Of a DNA stretch of 64,000 nucleotides, positions 52,567 to 63,660 are shown in pieces (position 1 is the stretch's first letter; the number at the start of each line of letters is the position of its first letter). The position numbers and the translations under genes are program-made. The DNA is taken from positions 253,654-317,653 of the forward strand of contig CAJNDS010002640.1 in NCBI GenBank assembly GCA_905221605.1, read 5' to 3'. A model generated the notes under the pieces. It was given only the letters and a program-made list of their open reading frames with translations. It was not told the DNA's origin and did no database searches. Source of the stretch: Symbiodinium natans (Eukaryota; Sar; Dinophyceae; Suessiales; Symbiodiniaceae).

Positions 52567-55284
52567 AGTTCCTGGGCGCAGTGGAGGCCCGCACATAACC
52601 GCACTACTTGGTCTTGGCAGTTCTTGGCATGTCCCATTGGCTCGTGGATTCTTAGTTGTCCGTGAAGCATGAGAGGAAAGGGGGTTTGCTTGAGGTCTCA
52701 GTGGGGCGTAAAGGTTTCAAAGGACGGCCGGAGGGGAAGATGTGGGGACTGTCGACAAATATCCATTGACCACCAAACCGTCTGGCTTCGTGTCTGCTCG
52801 ATCTTGGGCTTTTGTCAGGTATCGGCGCAGTCGCGAGCTGCCCTTTGAGCCATCCCTCGTGCACTGGCAGCCTTCCCGGCTGCACTTCAAATTTCATTCT
52901 TGCTGGAACTTACATGCCAAATGTGGCTTGGATCACCTCTCTCGTAAGATAGGGGGCTTTCACTCCGAAGATTGTTTCCAGCGCGTGATGCCAAGGACCT
53001 AGCCGCAAGCAAGCACTCTCATAAGGTTGCAAGTTGTTGGGTCAGTTGGCGGTGTTGGCCTGAACCTCACACGCGCCACGAGACTCCCAGAAGGCCTGTA
53101 GCAGCCGCGGCATGCAACAGATGTTTGAAAGTCTAAGGAGGCAGAATGAGGCAGATGTGATCACTTTCGTGTTTTAAGTTGGCCGTGGCAGGCTTTGCGC
53201 TGTCTGAGATGCCAGATGAAGCGGAAACGGGCGGGATGCAGCTTGAGGAGAGTCAGAAAGAAAAAGAGGGCCACTTCCAGATGCCAACCTTGAGTTCGGG
53301 AGAGGGTTTCTGGAAGTGTCCAGGCAGCTGGCGCTCGGGCCATAGCTAAACCTCCCTGCAGCGTCCAAGCTCAAAGGGTTTTTTCAATTTCAGCTCATTG
53401 TGCAGCTCATCGCAAAGCGATGGGCGCCACACAGCCACTTGATCACGCACTCAGATGCCGTGTCTAGTCCGTGTGTTGTGGTGCTTTGCATGCTCGTAGA
53501 CATCGGTAAGCTGATGGCATCTGACGATGGACCCTAAGGTGCTCGTTTTGCTGCACAGGCCGCGACAAGGACGGAGTCTGGACGCAGTGCTTCGCGGGTG
53601 CATGCGTGTTCCACGTCAGCAACATCGTGGCAGGGCCCTGATGCCGCTCCCCTTCTGCAAGGCAGGTGGCTTCCGCAGCTCTGGCGTGTGGAGCCTGTGC
53701 CTTCGCAAGTTGTCATATGCAGGCGGCCTGCCGGACCTCCTGACAGGGCGGAGATCCCAGGCCGCGCGTGAGTTATTGAGAGCGCCACCGACCTCCGATG
53801 AGATCCGCTGACTCGCGAGCCAAGCAGCTAAGCCAAAACCCGAAAAAGCACCCCTCCAGGGCCTGGAGGGCAAAGAGGAGAACAGCAAGGAGGCGCGGAC
53901 TGACAGCGGATCGGATGCAGCGTACGCCACTAGCAGGTAAGGCCCGGTAAGGCGGGATCATATCGCTGGGCGCACTTGAAAGCAATCACCAGAGCTAGCG
54001 CAGCTCGGCTTGAGCTTAGTTTCTGCTTTAGCAAGGCAACCGGTCAGGAGAGTGCACTTTAATTGATGATTTCGGGAAAACAGAGGCGGGCGGGGCGGGG
54101 GAGTATTGATTCTAGGGTACATAGCATAGAGAGAGCATCATGGGTTTTCACGGGGTATAGAGGACATAGCGTATATAGGCTAATATAGGGGAACTATAGC
54201 GCCGTGAGTCTAAGTTGCACAGTCTAAGGTGCTCTGTGAGAGTTTAGCGAGCTTCTCTTCAAGATTTGCCCGTTAAAGAACCTTGCGAGACTATTGGGAG
54301 TGATGGGGCCTTCGCTCAGGGCAGGCTCCGGGGTGCGAGCGGTGGAAAGCGCTGGGAGGTGTTGGGGGAGGTGGGGGGGGGTGGGGGGTGGTGGCGGGGG
54401 GTTGTGGGGTGGGTGCAGGGGGCTGGTGAGGAGGGCAATCGCTCTGCGCTTGGGTATACAAGGTATATAGAGTATATGGATGTATTTGGAGTTTTTTCCC
54501 ATATCTGAGGTTTATATAGGTTTACATAAAGCATGGAGGGCATACAAGGTGTGAAAGGTAGGTGGGGTTTATAGTTTATGGGGTATGTATTTTGGATGTC
54601 GTGCATAACATGGGTACGTAGATTTTTACGGTATATACGGTATACAGGGTACACAGGGTACACAAGGATGTCGCGTACGTGCGTGTGTGAATCAACAAGA
54701 TGGTCAGATGGAAAAGAAGAAGAGGAATGGGGAAGGGGAAGCGGGGGAGGGAAGAGGAGAGATCAAAAGGGGGCCCGGGGCGTCATCGCCACTAGTTTTG
54801 CCGGACCTGGAATAGCTACCTTTGAAATGCACGGTGGCTTTCGTTGACCTCGACGTAGCCCTCAAGTTATCCAGTAGGAGCGGCCACTGCTTCGAAACAG
54901 GCGTGCGGCAATGGACGTGAGGGCAGCGAGCCCCAGCCCCCCTCCGAGCAGGACGCGGGCCTGGATCCAGCCTGTGCCCAAGTCCTTCGCCTTGTGCGCC
55001 TAGTTCTTGCTGACAGTAAGGACAGTAAGGTTTCTGCGTGCAATTTTGTTTGAAACCACAACCCCCTCTGCCACGCTCCATCTCCGACGATGCACCTAAG
55101 CCATCATCAGCAAGTCTCGGAATCCGCAGTCGATGGCTGGCGAAGGAGATGAAGAAAGATTCAGTCTCCAAGAAGGCCACGGCACCGATCTTGGACGTGC
55201 CGTGAGATTGCTGTGGCAGTGTCCGTGATACGACAAGCAGTTCCCAAGCCCGCGTCTCTGTTTGCATCTATGTCTGTCTTTCTG

Positions 55285-55289
55285 AGTCT

Positions 55290-55326
<37 letters not shown>

Positions 55327-55395
55327 TTCCCTCTCCCTCTCCCGCTCTCTGTCTCTCCCTCTCTGTGTCCGTGTGTGTGTGTGTGTGTGTGTTTG
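55285..55395 (+). repeat. C/T-rich then GT microsatellite (C11)
   Basis: Same intronic position as in C2, C3, C6, C8 and C9. Confidence 0.95.
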
Positions 55396-55499
55396 TTGTC
55401 GGAAGGGGGATAGGGAAGGAGGGGGGCCTTTTTTTTTGCCAGGGGGCGGTGCAGCCGCGAGCAGAAATCACTGATGAATGCGCGATTTGGCAGAGTTTC

Positions 55500-57870
55500 T
55501 TTATAATTTGGCGAACTCACACGACACGAAGTGTCCACGAAGACTGGTGCATTCATGTCGTCTCGTCTGGATGCTTGGACACGGAGCTTTTGCATCAAGG
55601 CTGCAGAAGAGCGCGAGGCCTTCCTCCAGGCATTGATGCAGGACCGGGCCGAGGCCGACAGGGGAGCCAGGGGAGCGGGGGAGTTTGCCCAGCGCGCTTA
55701 ATGTGCAACGTGTGGACAGCCTCCATGGTGGCATGTTGTAACTCGTAACGGCTCGTAGCTTGGGCATGCTTTGGGGAGGCCGACCGCCTCGAGATCGAAG
55801 CTCGCAAAGAGGCCATGCCAATGCCACGAGCACGAGTTGTAAGGCTAACGAGAGTTGGCATCTTGCGCGCTGGCCTGTGGTCTCTGTAGCGCAGACACGT
55901 TCCTGAGGCCAAGCGGGCAGAGACACTGCGGCGCCTCGAGGTACAAGGGCCGGGATTTGGGATCTCTGGAACATCTGGGGGGCTCTTGCTTTGGGAAGTG
56001 GTTTTTCGTTGAAAGCGGCACCTTCGCAACTGGTGCACGTTCACAGGCCACGAACCACCGGGTTCGAGCCCAGTTTCAACAGATCGTGAGCGCCGAAGAG
56101 TTCAAGGAGGCCGGCCTTCTTGTCTGTGAGGCAGCGCAGATCAACAGCCGCAAGCGATGTCACAGTGCTTACAGGCCAAAGTCCAGTTTCTGGCGGGAGC
56201 GGAGGTGACTCCGGGCAAAGTCGCAGATAGCATGCTGCCAACAATGTTGGCAAGAGACTTGCAAGTAGCCCGCGCATACCCGCAGCAATGTTTTAGCGTC
56301 TTGGCATGTCCCATGCGTTCCCTGAAGGAAATCCCAATGGAAGGGCCACTTGCCTGGGGCTAAGCCGCAACCCGCTGCATGATTGGCCTCGCATCTCGTT
56401 AGCAGCCTCTGGTTTAGTTTTTGGTTGTTTATGAAGCATGGGCTGAAGCATGAGAGGACAAGAGTTGCTTCAGAGGTCTGAGGGGGCCGCAACCACAAGC
56501 TTTAAACGGCGACCGGGGGGGAGGAGGCGGGGATTGTCGACCATTCTCGATTGACTGTCGAGGCCGGAGCCTCTTCCAGTTCGTCCATGACAGGCCCGTC
56601 CGTTCTCGTTGCATACAGCTCTCGAATTTATGCAACAATGCACACGAGCTGCACTCCTCTTGCAACATCGCGGCAACTGCTTCATGATTCCACCACAGGG
56701 TGAAGTGCATGTTCTTGAGCAAGGGACGGGGCGGAGGCTGCACCACCCCCCACACATCCGCAACACCCTCATACACCGCCAACTCGGGATATCTCGAGGA
56801 CGAACTTGTCAGCGATTCTGGCATGAACCAGAGGGCGACGTATTGGGCGCTAAAATGTGGATCCCTGTGGCAAGCAAAGTGCTGGCAGCGACGTCCTTCC
56901 GACAGCTGCGCGGTTAGTTTTCGTGGAGTCCACACTAACAGTCTGTCAAGTTCGCTGCTGTGTTTCCTAGTCCCCTCAGAACAACGGGCACGCAGGCTCT
57001 CTGCCTAATTGCTTCGGAGCGCAGTGCCAAACCGACACGAGTCATGGCATGTTCTGGCTTTTTTCGCGGAGGTGTCGTCAAGAAGCCCATTCTGAAGGCG
57101 AGCTGGGCGGCGACGTTGGATTTTCCCGTGTCCCGGGTGTCACTGTGTCACTGGGGTATTGCTTCCGCACAGCTTGTTAGGGTGCTGGCGAGCGCAAGCA
57201 CGTGGCTGCTTGCCGTGGGCAAGCCTGCGGGGACGCTCCTTGAATGCACCACTCATCACGAGTCATGACTGAATGAGCCGCTGTGCTGCGTCAAGTTCGG
57301 CGTTAGCCGTCAAACGCCTTCGAGGAAACGCCATCAAATTCTTCTGACGACAGCGCCCGCACCTGAGTCAAGCAGGGCAGAGAGAGCCCGAGTCACCTGC
57401 TGCTACGTTACGTGATGTCACGTGGTTTTGGCAGCTGAAGGTCTACCCTGATTATGACGGGGATGACGACGACCTTGTTTGCTTCGAGTGAGCTCAAAGA
57501 AGACACCCGAAGAAGCCGGTGGTGAGCTACAGCAAAGCTCATTTGCGCATGCCCGTCGGTCTCACTGCGCCAGACCGTAGTGCACTTTCATGATCTTTCA
57601 TGCACTTGCGTTAGGCGCCTGGCAAAGCTCGAGTAGTCTGACATGGGATCATTGCTGTCTAGGGTTGGACCCTCGACCCTGTGTGAGGGAGGCGCCTCCT
57701 GCACGGCTGCAAAGGTTTGGCTCATAGCGTTAGTCGGCTGACCCGCCATTTCAACCGGCGCTTCTGTCATCTTCACTCTCTGTTATCGTTTCATTTCGTT
57801 TCCACTGAATTCCCTGCCGAGCTGGTGGCATCAAAAAGGCGGCGATTGTGCAACTCTTACATTCCCGAAC
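55500..57870 (+). repeat. Segmental duplication, copy 2 (C11), partner 45870-48240
   Basis: See the partner. Offset 9628 bp through the core. Confidence 0.9.
57438..57491 (+). pseudogene. C-terminal exon relic, KVYPDYDGDDDDLVCFE-stop (C11)
   Basis: Intact tail. Differs from C9 by Gly to Asp. Confidence 0.5.
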
Positions 57871-58136
57871 AAACCAGGTATGAAGGGGCACCGTGGGCAC
57901 ACTTTTTAGCACTTTCATTTGAAGCCTGCCAGAGTGTCTGCGAGGCAGCGCTGTTCAACAGTCGCAATCATGTCACAGTGCTTAAAGGCCGAAGTCCAGT
58001 GTCGAGTCCAGCTGTTGGCAGAAGTAGAAGTGCAGCGAGCATGTTGACAAGAGACGGGCCAGTAGCCTGCGCATTCTCACACTAGGTCTTGGCAGTTCTT
58101 GGCATGTCCCCGAAGGAAATTTAAAGGAGGTGCATG

Positions 58137-58253
58137 GCGTCGGGACTCCGTCCTTCTCGCGTCCAATGCAGCAGAACCCGCAGCTCAGGGTCTATATGAC
58201 CCTAAGGTGCGGGTTGTGCTGCCTTGCACGCGAGAAGGACGGAGTCCGGACGC
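58137..58253. repeat. Imperfect ~117-bp palindrome (class Z), C11 copy
   Basis: Left arm GCGTCGGGACTCCGTCC, right arm GGACGGAGTCCGGACGC, centre GGGTC-TATAT-GACCC. The best-paired of the five copies. Confidence 0.9.
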
Positions 58254-59396
58254 AGTGCTTCGCGGGTGAAAGCGTGTGCCATGTCAGCAACATCGTGGCC
58301 GGGCCTTGATGCCAAACAGAAGCGCCAGATGGTGACCATAGGCAGGCAGCTCGGGCAGATTTGGTGGGTGGGAGCGTGTGCAACGTGTGCCACGTGTGCC
58401 TTCGCAAGTTGTCACACACAGGTGGCCTCCGAGACCTGCTCACACAGCGCAGACGCGAGAGGGCTGTTGGACGCGAAGGAAATCCAATGGAAGGTCCGCT
58501 TGCCTGGGGCTCTGCATCATTGGCCTCACATCTCGTGAAAACAGCCTCTGGTTCTTTGGTTATTCGTGAAGCATGAGAGGACAGGGTTTGCTTGAGAGGT
58601 CTAAGTGGGCCACAACCAAAAGGTTTAAAACGGCGGCCGAAGGGGAAGATGCGGGGATTATCGACCTTGTTTCGAATGACTGTCGAGGCCCCATCCGCCC
58701 CTCGTCCAACTCGTCCATGACAGGCCTGTCCGTGCAATTGACTACCACTCTTCGGATCAGTCGCCTTGCTAGCGGATCGTGCGGATCCACATGTAGAGAG
58801 AGAAACCAGTTCTTCCTGCAACCGGACCCACTAAGTGTTGTTTGTATGTGTTCTCTCGAGGAGCGCAGTGCCGTTTGGGTAAAGGTTGACAAGTCTAGCT
58901 GTCTAGCTTCGCATCTGTTCGATCTCGTGGCTTCAGGTATCGGCGCAGCGCGAGCTTCCCTTTGAGCCATCCCTCGTGCACTGGCAGCCTTCCCGGCTCG
59001 CTTGAACTTTCATTCTTGTTGGAACGTACATGATCAAAACGACACGCGCGCAAGCGCAAGTGTGGCAGACATTGCAGCTTAGAGCGAACTGTCGGAGAGC
59101 CTTGCACTGTCTGCGAGCGCGCCAGGCTTTGATGCAGCTGCTGTCCAGTGCCTAGCGACAAGAAGTTCGCAGAGCAACATTGCTTGTAGATCTTGGGCAA
59201 ACCCTCCCCCCCTTTTCCCCCAAGCATGCTCGCCCCAAGTCCAAACGAGTCCTTGGCCACACTTCCTCCCTAGGCTGTGGCTTTGCACTGAACGGCCTGG
59301 TCACGACCAGGCCAGGCAAGCAGGATGGTCAACTGAGAGTCCATATTCCATGAGGCCCGTGGAGGCGCCATGTGGCTTTCCTAAGCCTGAAAAGGC

Positions 59397-59657
59397 CCGA
59401 TCATTCGGGAATCCGGATTATTCGAGTATAGGCATCTTCCTCTTGTGTGTGTGGGGCCCGCCCGGGGAATGCATCTTTCGAACACTCCGGAATACCATAG
59501 GTTTGGGGCAGAGGGAGAAGAAGTCACTATGGTTTTCAGTAGACACAGCATCTTTTGCTACGTCGCATCCCCAACAGATGAGGTGAACTTCTGCAGAACG
59601 GATGCGCTTGTACTTTTCGGCGCAGTGAGTTCTCACACAACTCACACAACCATCTAG
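59397..59657. other. Array edge and possible upstream exon or intron
   Basis: After the last shared module the sequence is unlike the array. A plus-strand frame (59445-59657) is in the same phase as the coding exon that follows and is separated from it only by TAG at 59655. The minus strand carries a 96-codon frame (59418-59708) with CVSCVRTHC and CWGC. Either could be coding; I cannot decide. Confidence 0.35.
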
Positions 59658-60500
59658 GCTTTTACGAAAGCCAAGCCTCCGAAGCAGATCAACAATATCC
59701 CAAAGCAAGGGATCTCATACAATATCACTTGCGCTGTCGACTGTGGACCCGCCATGGCACTGCCTATGAAAGGCTTCGTATGGGCAGCGCCGGTAAAACA
59801 GCAGATGCCAACCATCCGGGTGCACCCGGCTGGCACCCTGACCTATGCTTGGGGTTGGCATCCCGCGCCTGCCATAGTGACTCGCCGCACAACTCGGGCG
59901 GTGGCAAGGCCGGTGCCCGTACCTGGCATGGTGACTCGGCGCACCATTGGTGTGGTAGTGAAGCCCGCAAGTGTGGTGGTGAAGGCAGGTGTGCCGACGC
60001 AACTGCCTCACCTTCTCGGGCCGATGAGGGCACCGGCTGCGGCACACCCCATGACAATGAAGGGGCCGACGAAAGTTGAAGTAGGCGAGCCTGCCACGGT
60101 TGACCTGACTGAGGCATGTGAGACAACGGAAGCAACGGAGGTCACTGCAGCCTTTTCCCCGGCTCCCGAACTGGTCTACCCGAAGGGTCGGCCTGTTTCG
60201 TATGGCCCGGCAAGCCCTTTCCTCAAAATTGAGGAGGGAGCCGATGACCCCGACACCGACGAGCCAAAGACCGCCCCGAAGCCGGCTCCGAAGCCAGCTC
60301 CAAAGCCAACTCCGGAGCCTGCAGAAGTCACCAAGCCAACACAGGAGCCTCCACAAGAACTACCAGGCCAGGCGGAGGCCTTGGAAGCGCTAGAGGCACT
60401 CATGGCAGAACTCGGCGGAGTGGGCTTCAAGGTCCCCAAGAAGCCGACGGGCGAACCAGAGGCGGCGGGGAGGGCACAGGGTAAGTTGATCAAGACTTGA
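59658..60500 (+). CDS. Probable protein-coding exon, Pro/Lys-rich protein of unknown function
   Basis: The frame is open for 280 codons to TGA at 60498. An ATG lies at 59754 (248 codons), but the protein-like reading extends upstream (AFTKAKPPKQINNIPKQGIS) to an acceptor-like CATCTAG at 59651-59657, so it may be an internal exon. A strong donor, AGG|GTAAGT, lies at 60480/60481; the frame beyond it gives only KLIKT. In order from the ATG: a Val/Arg/Pro-rich third (TRRTTRAVARPVPVPGMVTR, VVVKPASVVVKAG), an acidic middle (TVDLTEACETTEATEV; KIEEGADDPDTDEP), PKPAPKPAPKPTPEP repeats, then a Leu/Ala/Glu helix (AEALEALEALMAELGGVGF) and a basic end. Low complexity suggests a disordered linker-type or matrix protein. 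Antisense frames (59715-60356) look like shadows. Confidence 0.6.
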   Translation, partial: AFTKAKPPKQINNIPKQGISYNITCAVDCGPAMALPMKGFVWAAPVKQQMPTIRVHPAGTLTYAWGWHPAPAIVTRRTTRAVARPVPVPGMVTRRTIGVVVKPASVVVKAGVPTQLPHLLGPMRAPAAAHPMTMKGPTKVEVGEPATVDLTEACETTEATEVTAAFSPAPELVYPKGRPVSYGPASPFLKIEEGADDPDTDEPKTAPKPAPKPAPKPTPEPAEVTKPTQEPPQELPGQAEALEALEALMAELGGVGFKVPKKPTGEPEAAGRAQGKLIKT

Positions 60501-60608
60501 GGTTCTTGACGCGCAGAGCTTATGCAGATAAGTCACGCAAAACCCTCCAGCACGGGCTGCGCGATGCTGAATGGAAGCCCTACCAAATCGCATCGGATCG
60601 TGTCTTAG

Positions 60609-60908
60609 TATAGCCGTTCTACATGCACCAAGGTTGGAGACCTTGTGGTGCTCAGTGACAAGATCCTGCCGAAAAGTTTGCGGCTCCGGTACGCCGTGGT
60701 CATGCAGGCTGCAGCCAGCAGTGGTTCCAATGCTTACAGTCATTCTTCGGTGTTTTTGGCGCTTTGCCACGTTTTTCTGGGAACCCATACATGTGGGGTC
60801 ATGTTTAAGAGCTTTTGGGCGCCCGTTTGGCGGCCTCCTGCACACCTCTTTGCGCTCCCCCGAAGACAGCACCTCCAACTCCTGCGGGGACCCATAGATA
60901 GAATATAG
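60609..60908 (+). CDS. Candidate downstream exon
   Basis: After a GTGTCTTAG acceptor-like site a frame reads TKVGDLVVLSDKILPKSLRL then RYAVVMQAAASSGSNAYSHS and stays open to TAG at 60906. The first part looks translated; the later part is less convincing and another frame (60571-60897) is equally long. It could be a further exon of the gene at 59658. No similarity recognised. Confidence 0.35.
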   Translation, partial: YSRSTCTKVGDLVVLSDKILPKSLRLRYAVVMQAAASSGSNAYSHSSVFLALCHVFLGTHTCGVMFKSFWAPVWRPPAHLFALPRRQHLQLLRGPIDRI

Positions 60909-61076
60909 TTGACCCAGACCCCTAGGGCGCCTCTTCGCCTTCAAATTTAGGCCAATAGTCTAGCTACTATCGTTTTGGGGCGTTTGATATTCTGTCTATC
61001 GTTTGGGAAGAAGGGGTTTCATTTTCAGATTTTCAATTTTATCTACTTAAGGATGCTTGTAAACAGGTGAATCTAC

Positions 61077-61334
61077 TTGAAAGCGATTCGAGGTTGCGAC
61101 ATGTGCCGAGGGCTGAAGAGATGCGCAGTTCCAGCGCAGGTGCACGAAAAGCACTTCACGGCGAGAGCGCTCGCAGAAGACCAAGCGACCTCCCTTGAAG
61201 ACTGTTGGCCATACAAGGAGGACGCCGTGCTCGAGAGCACGGTCGGCCGACTCGGAAGCCGCGTTCGCGTGGTGGAGGGGCGGCACGGCTTTATGCGGTT
61301 GCAGGGGCACATGTCTAGAGTCTTTAAACCCTAA
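61077..61334 (+). CDS. Candidate exon or short gene
   Basis: Eighty-five codons. The frame includes VHEKHFTARALAEDQATSLE, DCWPYKEDAVLESTVGRLGS and RVRVVEGRHGFMRLQGHMSR, with mixed, non-repetitive composition. An acceptor-like TTCCAGCGCAG precedes VHEK, so the exon may start at 61141. It stops inside CCCTAAACCCTAAACC, so the stop at 61332 comes from telomere-like sequence. A second frame is open over 61068-61197. Confidence 0.35.
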   Translation: MKAIRGCDMCRGLKRCAVPAQVHEKHFTARALAEDQATSLEDCWPYKEDAVLESTVGRLGSRVRVVEGRHGFMRLQGHMSRVFKP

Positions 61335-61352
61335 ACCCTAAACCTAAACCCT
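61322..61352. repeat. Telomere-like tract (CCCTAAA)3
   Basis: AAACCCTAAACCCTAAACC followed by TAAACCCTGGG. Internal, short and degenerate, so not a functional telomere. Confidence 0.9.
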
Positions 61353-61559
61353 GGGTTTTGTTCAAGACCTGAGCTATTTGCATCCACGCCAAGGCACCAT
61401 GTGGGTTGCAGTGGCAAGGTGGCTACGGTGCCCGACCACCCGATATTCCCGGCCTTCCGACAGTTCAGGAGCGCATGCCGGGCTGTGCCGTGGAGGGAGA
61501 CATGATTTAATCCGTACATTGCAGTACATGTGTTCGTTGTCTTTGTTGGTTCGGAAAGC

Positions 61560-61860
61560 AAGACAGCAAACAGAAAAGTAGAAACCCGAAAGTCCCTAAA
61601 GCACCCAAACCTCAAACACGCACACACACGCGCACACAACAATACAATCAAAATCCTGAGAACAAAAACCAAAACTTTGAAAACCCCTAAACCCTGAAAC
61701 CGAAAGCAAAAAAAACACTGACTCAAAACCTAAAGGCCTTAGAAACCCAAGACCAGGAAGCCTAAATCTTGAAACCTCCAAAGGTCCTACGCCCTGCAGA
61801 ACCCCAGACAATAAGCTTACACAAGCCCGAAATTTCAAACCCTACAGAAAGGTACGCTGT
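61560..61860. other. Degenerate telomere-like spacer
   Basis: Successive words of the AAACCC type (AAACCCCTAAACCCTGAAACC, AAACCTCAAACACGCACAC) with no convincing frame. Confidence 0.6.
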
Positions 61861-62120
61861 TTTTACTCCAGTTCTTGTTTGTTCGAATCATTGCCTGAAT
61901 TTTCATCTTCAAGAAAGAAATGATTTGCTTAGGCTTCTTTTGCTTGTTGCTTCTTAGTGTCGCCGTAAGCTTGAGCTTACGCATGGGCACAATCTGCCAG
62001 CGCTGTGGCCGAGACACGGTTTCGGGTTTGGGGTTTAGGGTTTATGGTTTAGGAGGCGAGGGAAAGTACAGGAATTCTCACTGCCGGGGGGGGGGGGGAG
62101 AGGGGAGGGGCAAGCATTTG
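61861..62120. other. Spacer with TTTAGGG words and G run
   Basis: Contains GGGTTTGGGGTTTAGGGTTT (62023-62042) and a run of about 14 G near 62085-62098. No gene seen. Confidence 0.6.
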
Positions 62121-63400
62121 TTTGAGATTCTGTTTATTTTTGGCATCCCTTGACCACTACGACGACATGATTGGGATGATCCAGCTGCCTACCATGTATT
62201 GGTTTGGAAAGCATTGGGAATGCACTTCGAGAAACTCCGTGATCAAGAAACTATTCGCACACCGTTGGAATCCCGAAATAGATGTCTACGGACCAGTACT
62301 CCCCTTTGCGGGGCTTACATAGGCTTACATATCATGGTTGGTACTGAGAAAGGAACTGCGCACAATATTCTCGTGCCCCGCGGCTTTCATATACGTGGTG
62401 CCACTGACAAGATATCCGACCACAACAATATGATCGTTTCTCCGGTGTTTTCATACACTGGATTGTATGCGTCTCCCCTATTCCCTCGAACACTTTGTAG
62501 TCTTATGGTTTGAAGGATGTCCTTTCTTCTTCCTTTAAGTACCTACATGTAAATGGTATACATATATATATATATATATATGAGTTGTTTTTGCATTTTC
62601 AGAGGCGACGAGCCATGCAAAGAGTTCTTGATAGGAAATTGCATGCAACAAGCATAGTCCTTGTGAGGCTTGTCCAAAGCATAGGGACGAAACATCGAGA
62701 TATTTACACTACCATAGGAAGCAAGCATACAAAAAGCACCATTCCTCAGGGGGAATGAAAATTCTCCTATGGGTTCACAAATTAAATCCCAAATCGTAAC
62801 CCCAACACTAGCTAAGGATCGTATCGAGTTGCGGGGACGCTTGATGGATATTTGCAACATGACATGTCCAGAGGGGAATGTGCTATACACCATGCTTCTT
62901 TTGGAGGGGTGTGTCTTGCGCTACGCAACGGGGCCCTGTTAGGATGTTGTATTTGAGGAAATTGCCTTTCAACCGTCCCAAACCCTAACTATAGAAACTC
63001 CTAAATCCCCATAAAGTGACAGGAACCTCTGGGAAGCACCTCGAATTTGGGGATTTGTTGATGGCTCTTTCTTAAAGACTTGTTGGGTGAGTATGTTTGT
63101 CCGCTGGCATGCTGGACATTTAATGTTCCACCCAGCACATAAAGCGATTGAATCCTTGGTAGGGCTTGGGAATAACAAATTTGGGTGTGTGGGTCTGGAG
63201 GATAACTTTTATTTCCTTCTTGAAATGCTGATGTTTGTAGGCTTGTCCCTGTGGCAACATAAATCTCGGTTTTTCTCTCTGTGCTTTGGACAGAGATTGT
63301 CGTGTAGCATTTTGATGCTCCCAACGTCTACATTTTTATTTGTGTGTCTCGACGGCATTTAATTGAAAAGATGAACCGTTTTACATCCAGAAACCCCTGT
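62121..63400. other. Lower-GC spacer, no gene recognised
   Basis: Base composition is visibly more AT-rich than the array. Short frames exist (62122-62322, 62199-62513, 63087-63362) but none shows a domain, clear splice borders or repetition elsewhere. It includes an (AT)n tract near 62562-62580. Confidence 0.5.
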
Positions 63401-63660
63401 CCCCGACGCATCGGGTCATTGTTCCAGAGTCCCCAAAACCCCGGATAAAGACCACAAGTATGGTTTATAAACATGTTGCCCCATCATGGCGTTCCGCTCT
63501 CGATCCCCTCAGAACCCTGACCCTTCAAAACGCAAAAGACCCAAAGCGCTAGACCCGACAAGCTTTAAAGACTCTAAACGCCCTAAGCACCCTAGACCCG
63601 AAATCCCCAAGCCACCCACAAAACAAAGCCCCTAAAACACCCGCCCCAACTTAAGCAGCT
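63401..63660. other. Degenerate C-rich telomere-like spacer
   Basis: Many CCCTAAA/ACCC-like words (CACCCTAGACCCGAAATCCC). No gene seen. The last ~340 bases to the window end also show none. Confidence 0.5.

Larger units (their letters stand above)
51160..54080 (+). pseudogene. Array unit C10, short variant like C5 and C7
   Basis: Upstream block (51170-51540) shared with C7 at an offset of ~17.4 kb. Then HYQWLAKEMKKDETSKKATA (51640-51715), CVKAAEEPEAFLQALMQDW-type block (51925-52005), a perfect palindrome at 52090-52232 that duplicates the HAWKADRLEIEACKEAMPMP block in inverse, the class E5 palindrome, AKCGLDHLSRKIGGFHSEDC (52915-52975), a LEVSRQL block with inserted bases (53190-53330) and Cys-rich/basic blocks (53520-53940). 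The AT-rich block of C11 follows. Confidence 0.5.
54080..59396 (+). pseudogene. Array unit C11, last unit
   Basis: The AT-rich block (54090-54700) is almost the same as that of C2 (8190-8770). Then SKQACGNGREGSEPQPPSEQ-type block (54890-54960), LAKEMKKDSVSKKATAPILD (55137-55200), C/T-GT microsatellite (55285-55395), AAEEREAFLQALMQDRAEAD (55605-55670), then the C9-like run (55725-57870) with its tail at 57438, the class Z palindrome (58137-58253), a damaged Cys-rich block, and a final module (58860-59340) with the minus-strand LPKIYKQCCSANFL remnant. Homology to the array stops in the CGATCATTCGGGAATCCGG module near 59396-59430. Confidence 0.5.

Noticed and set aside
62199-62513. 104-codon frame in the low-GC spacer
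   Set aside because: No domain, no repeated or spliced context, and overlapping frames of similar length.
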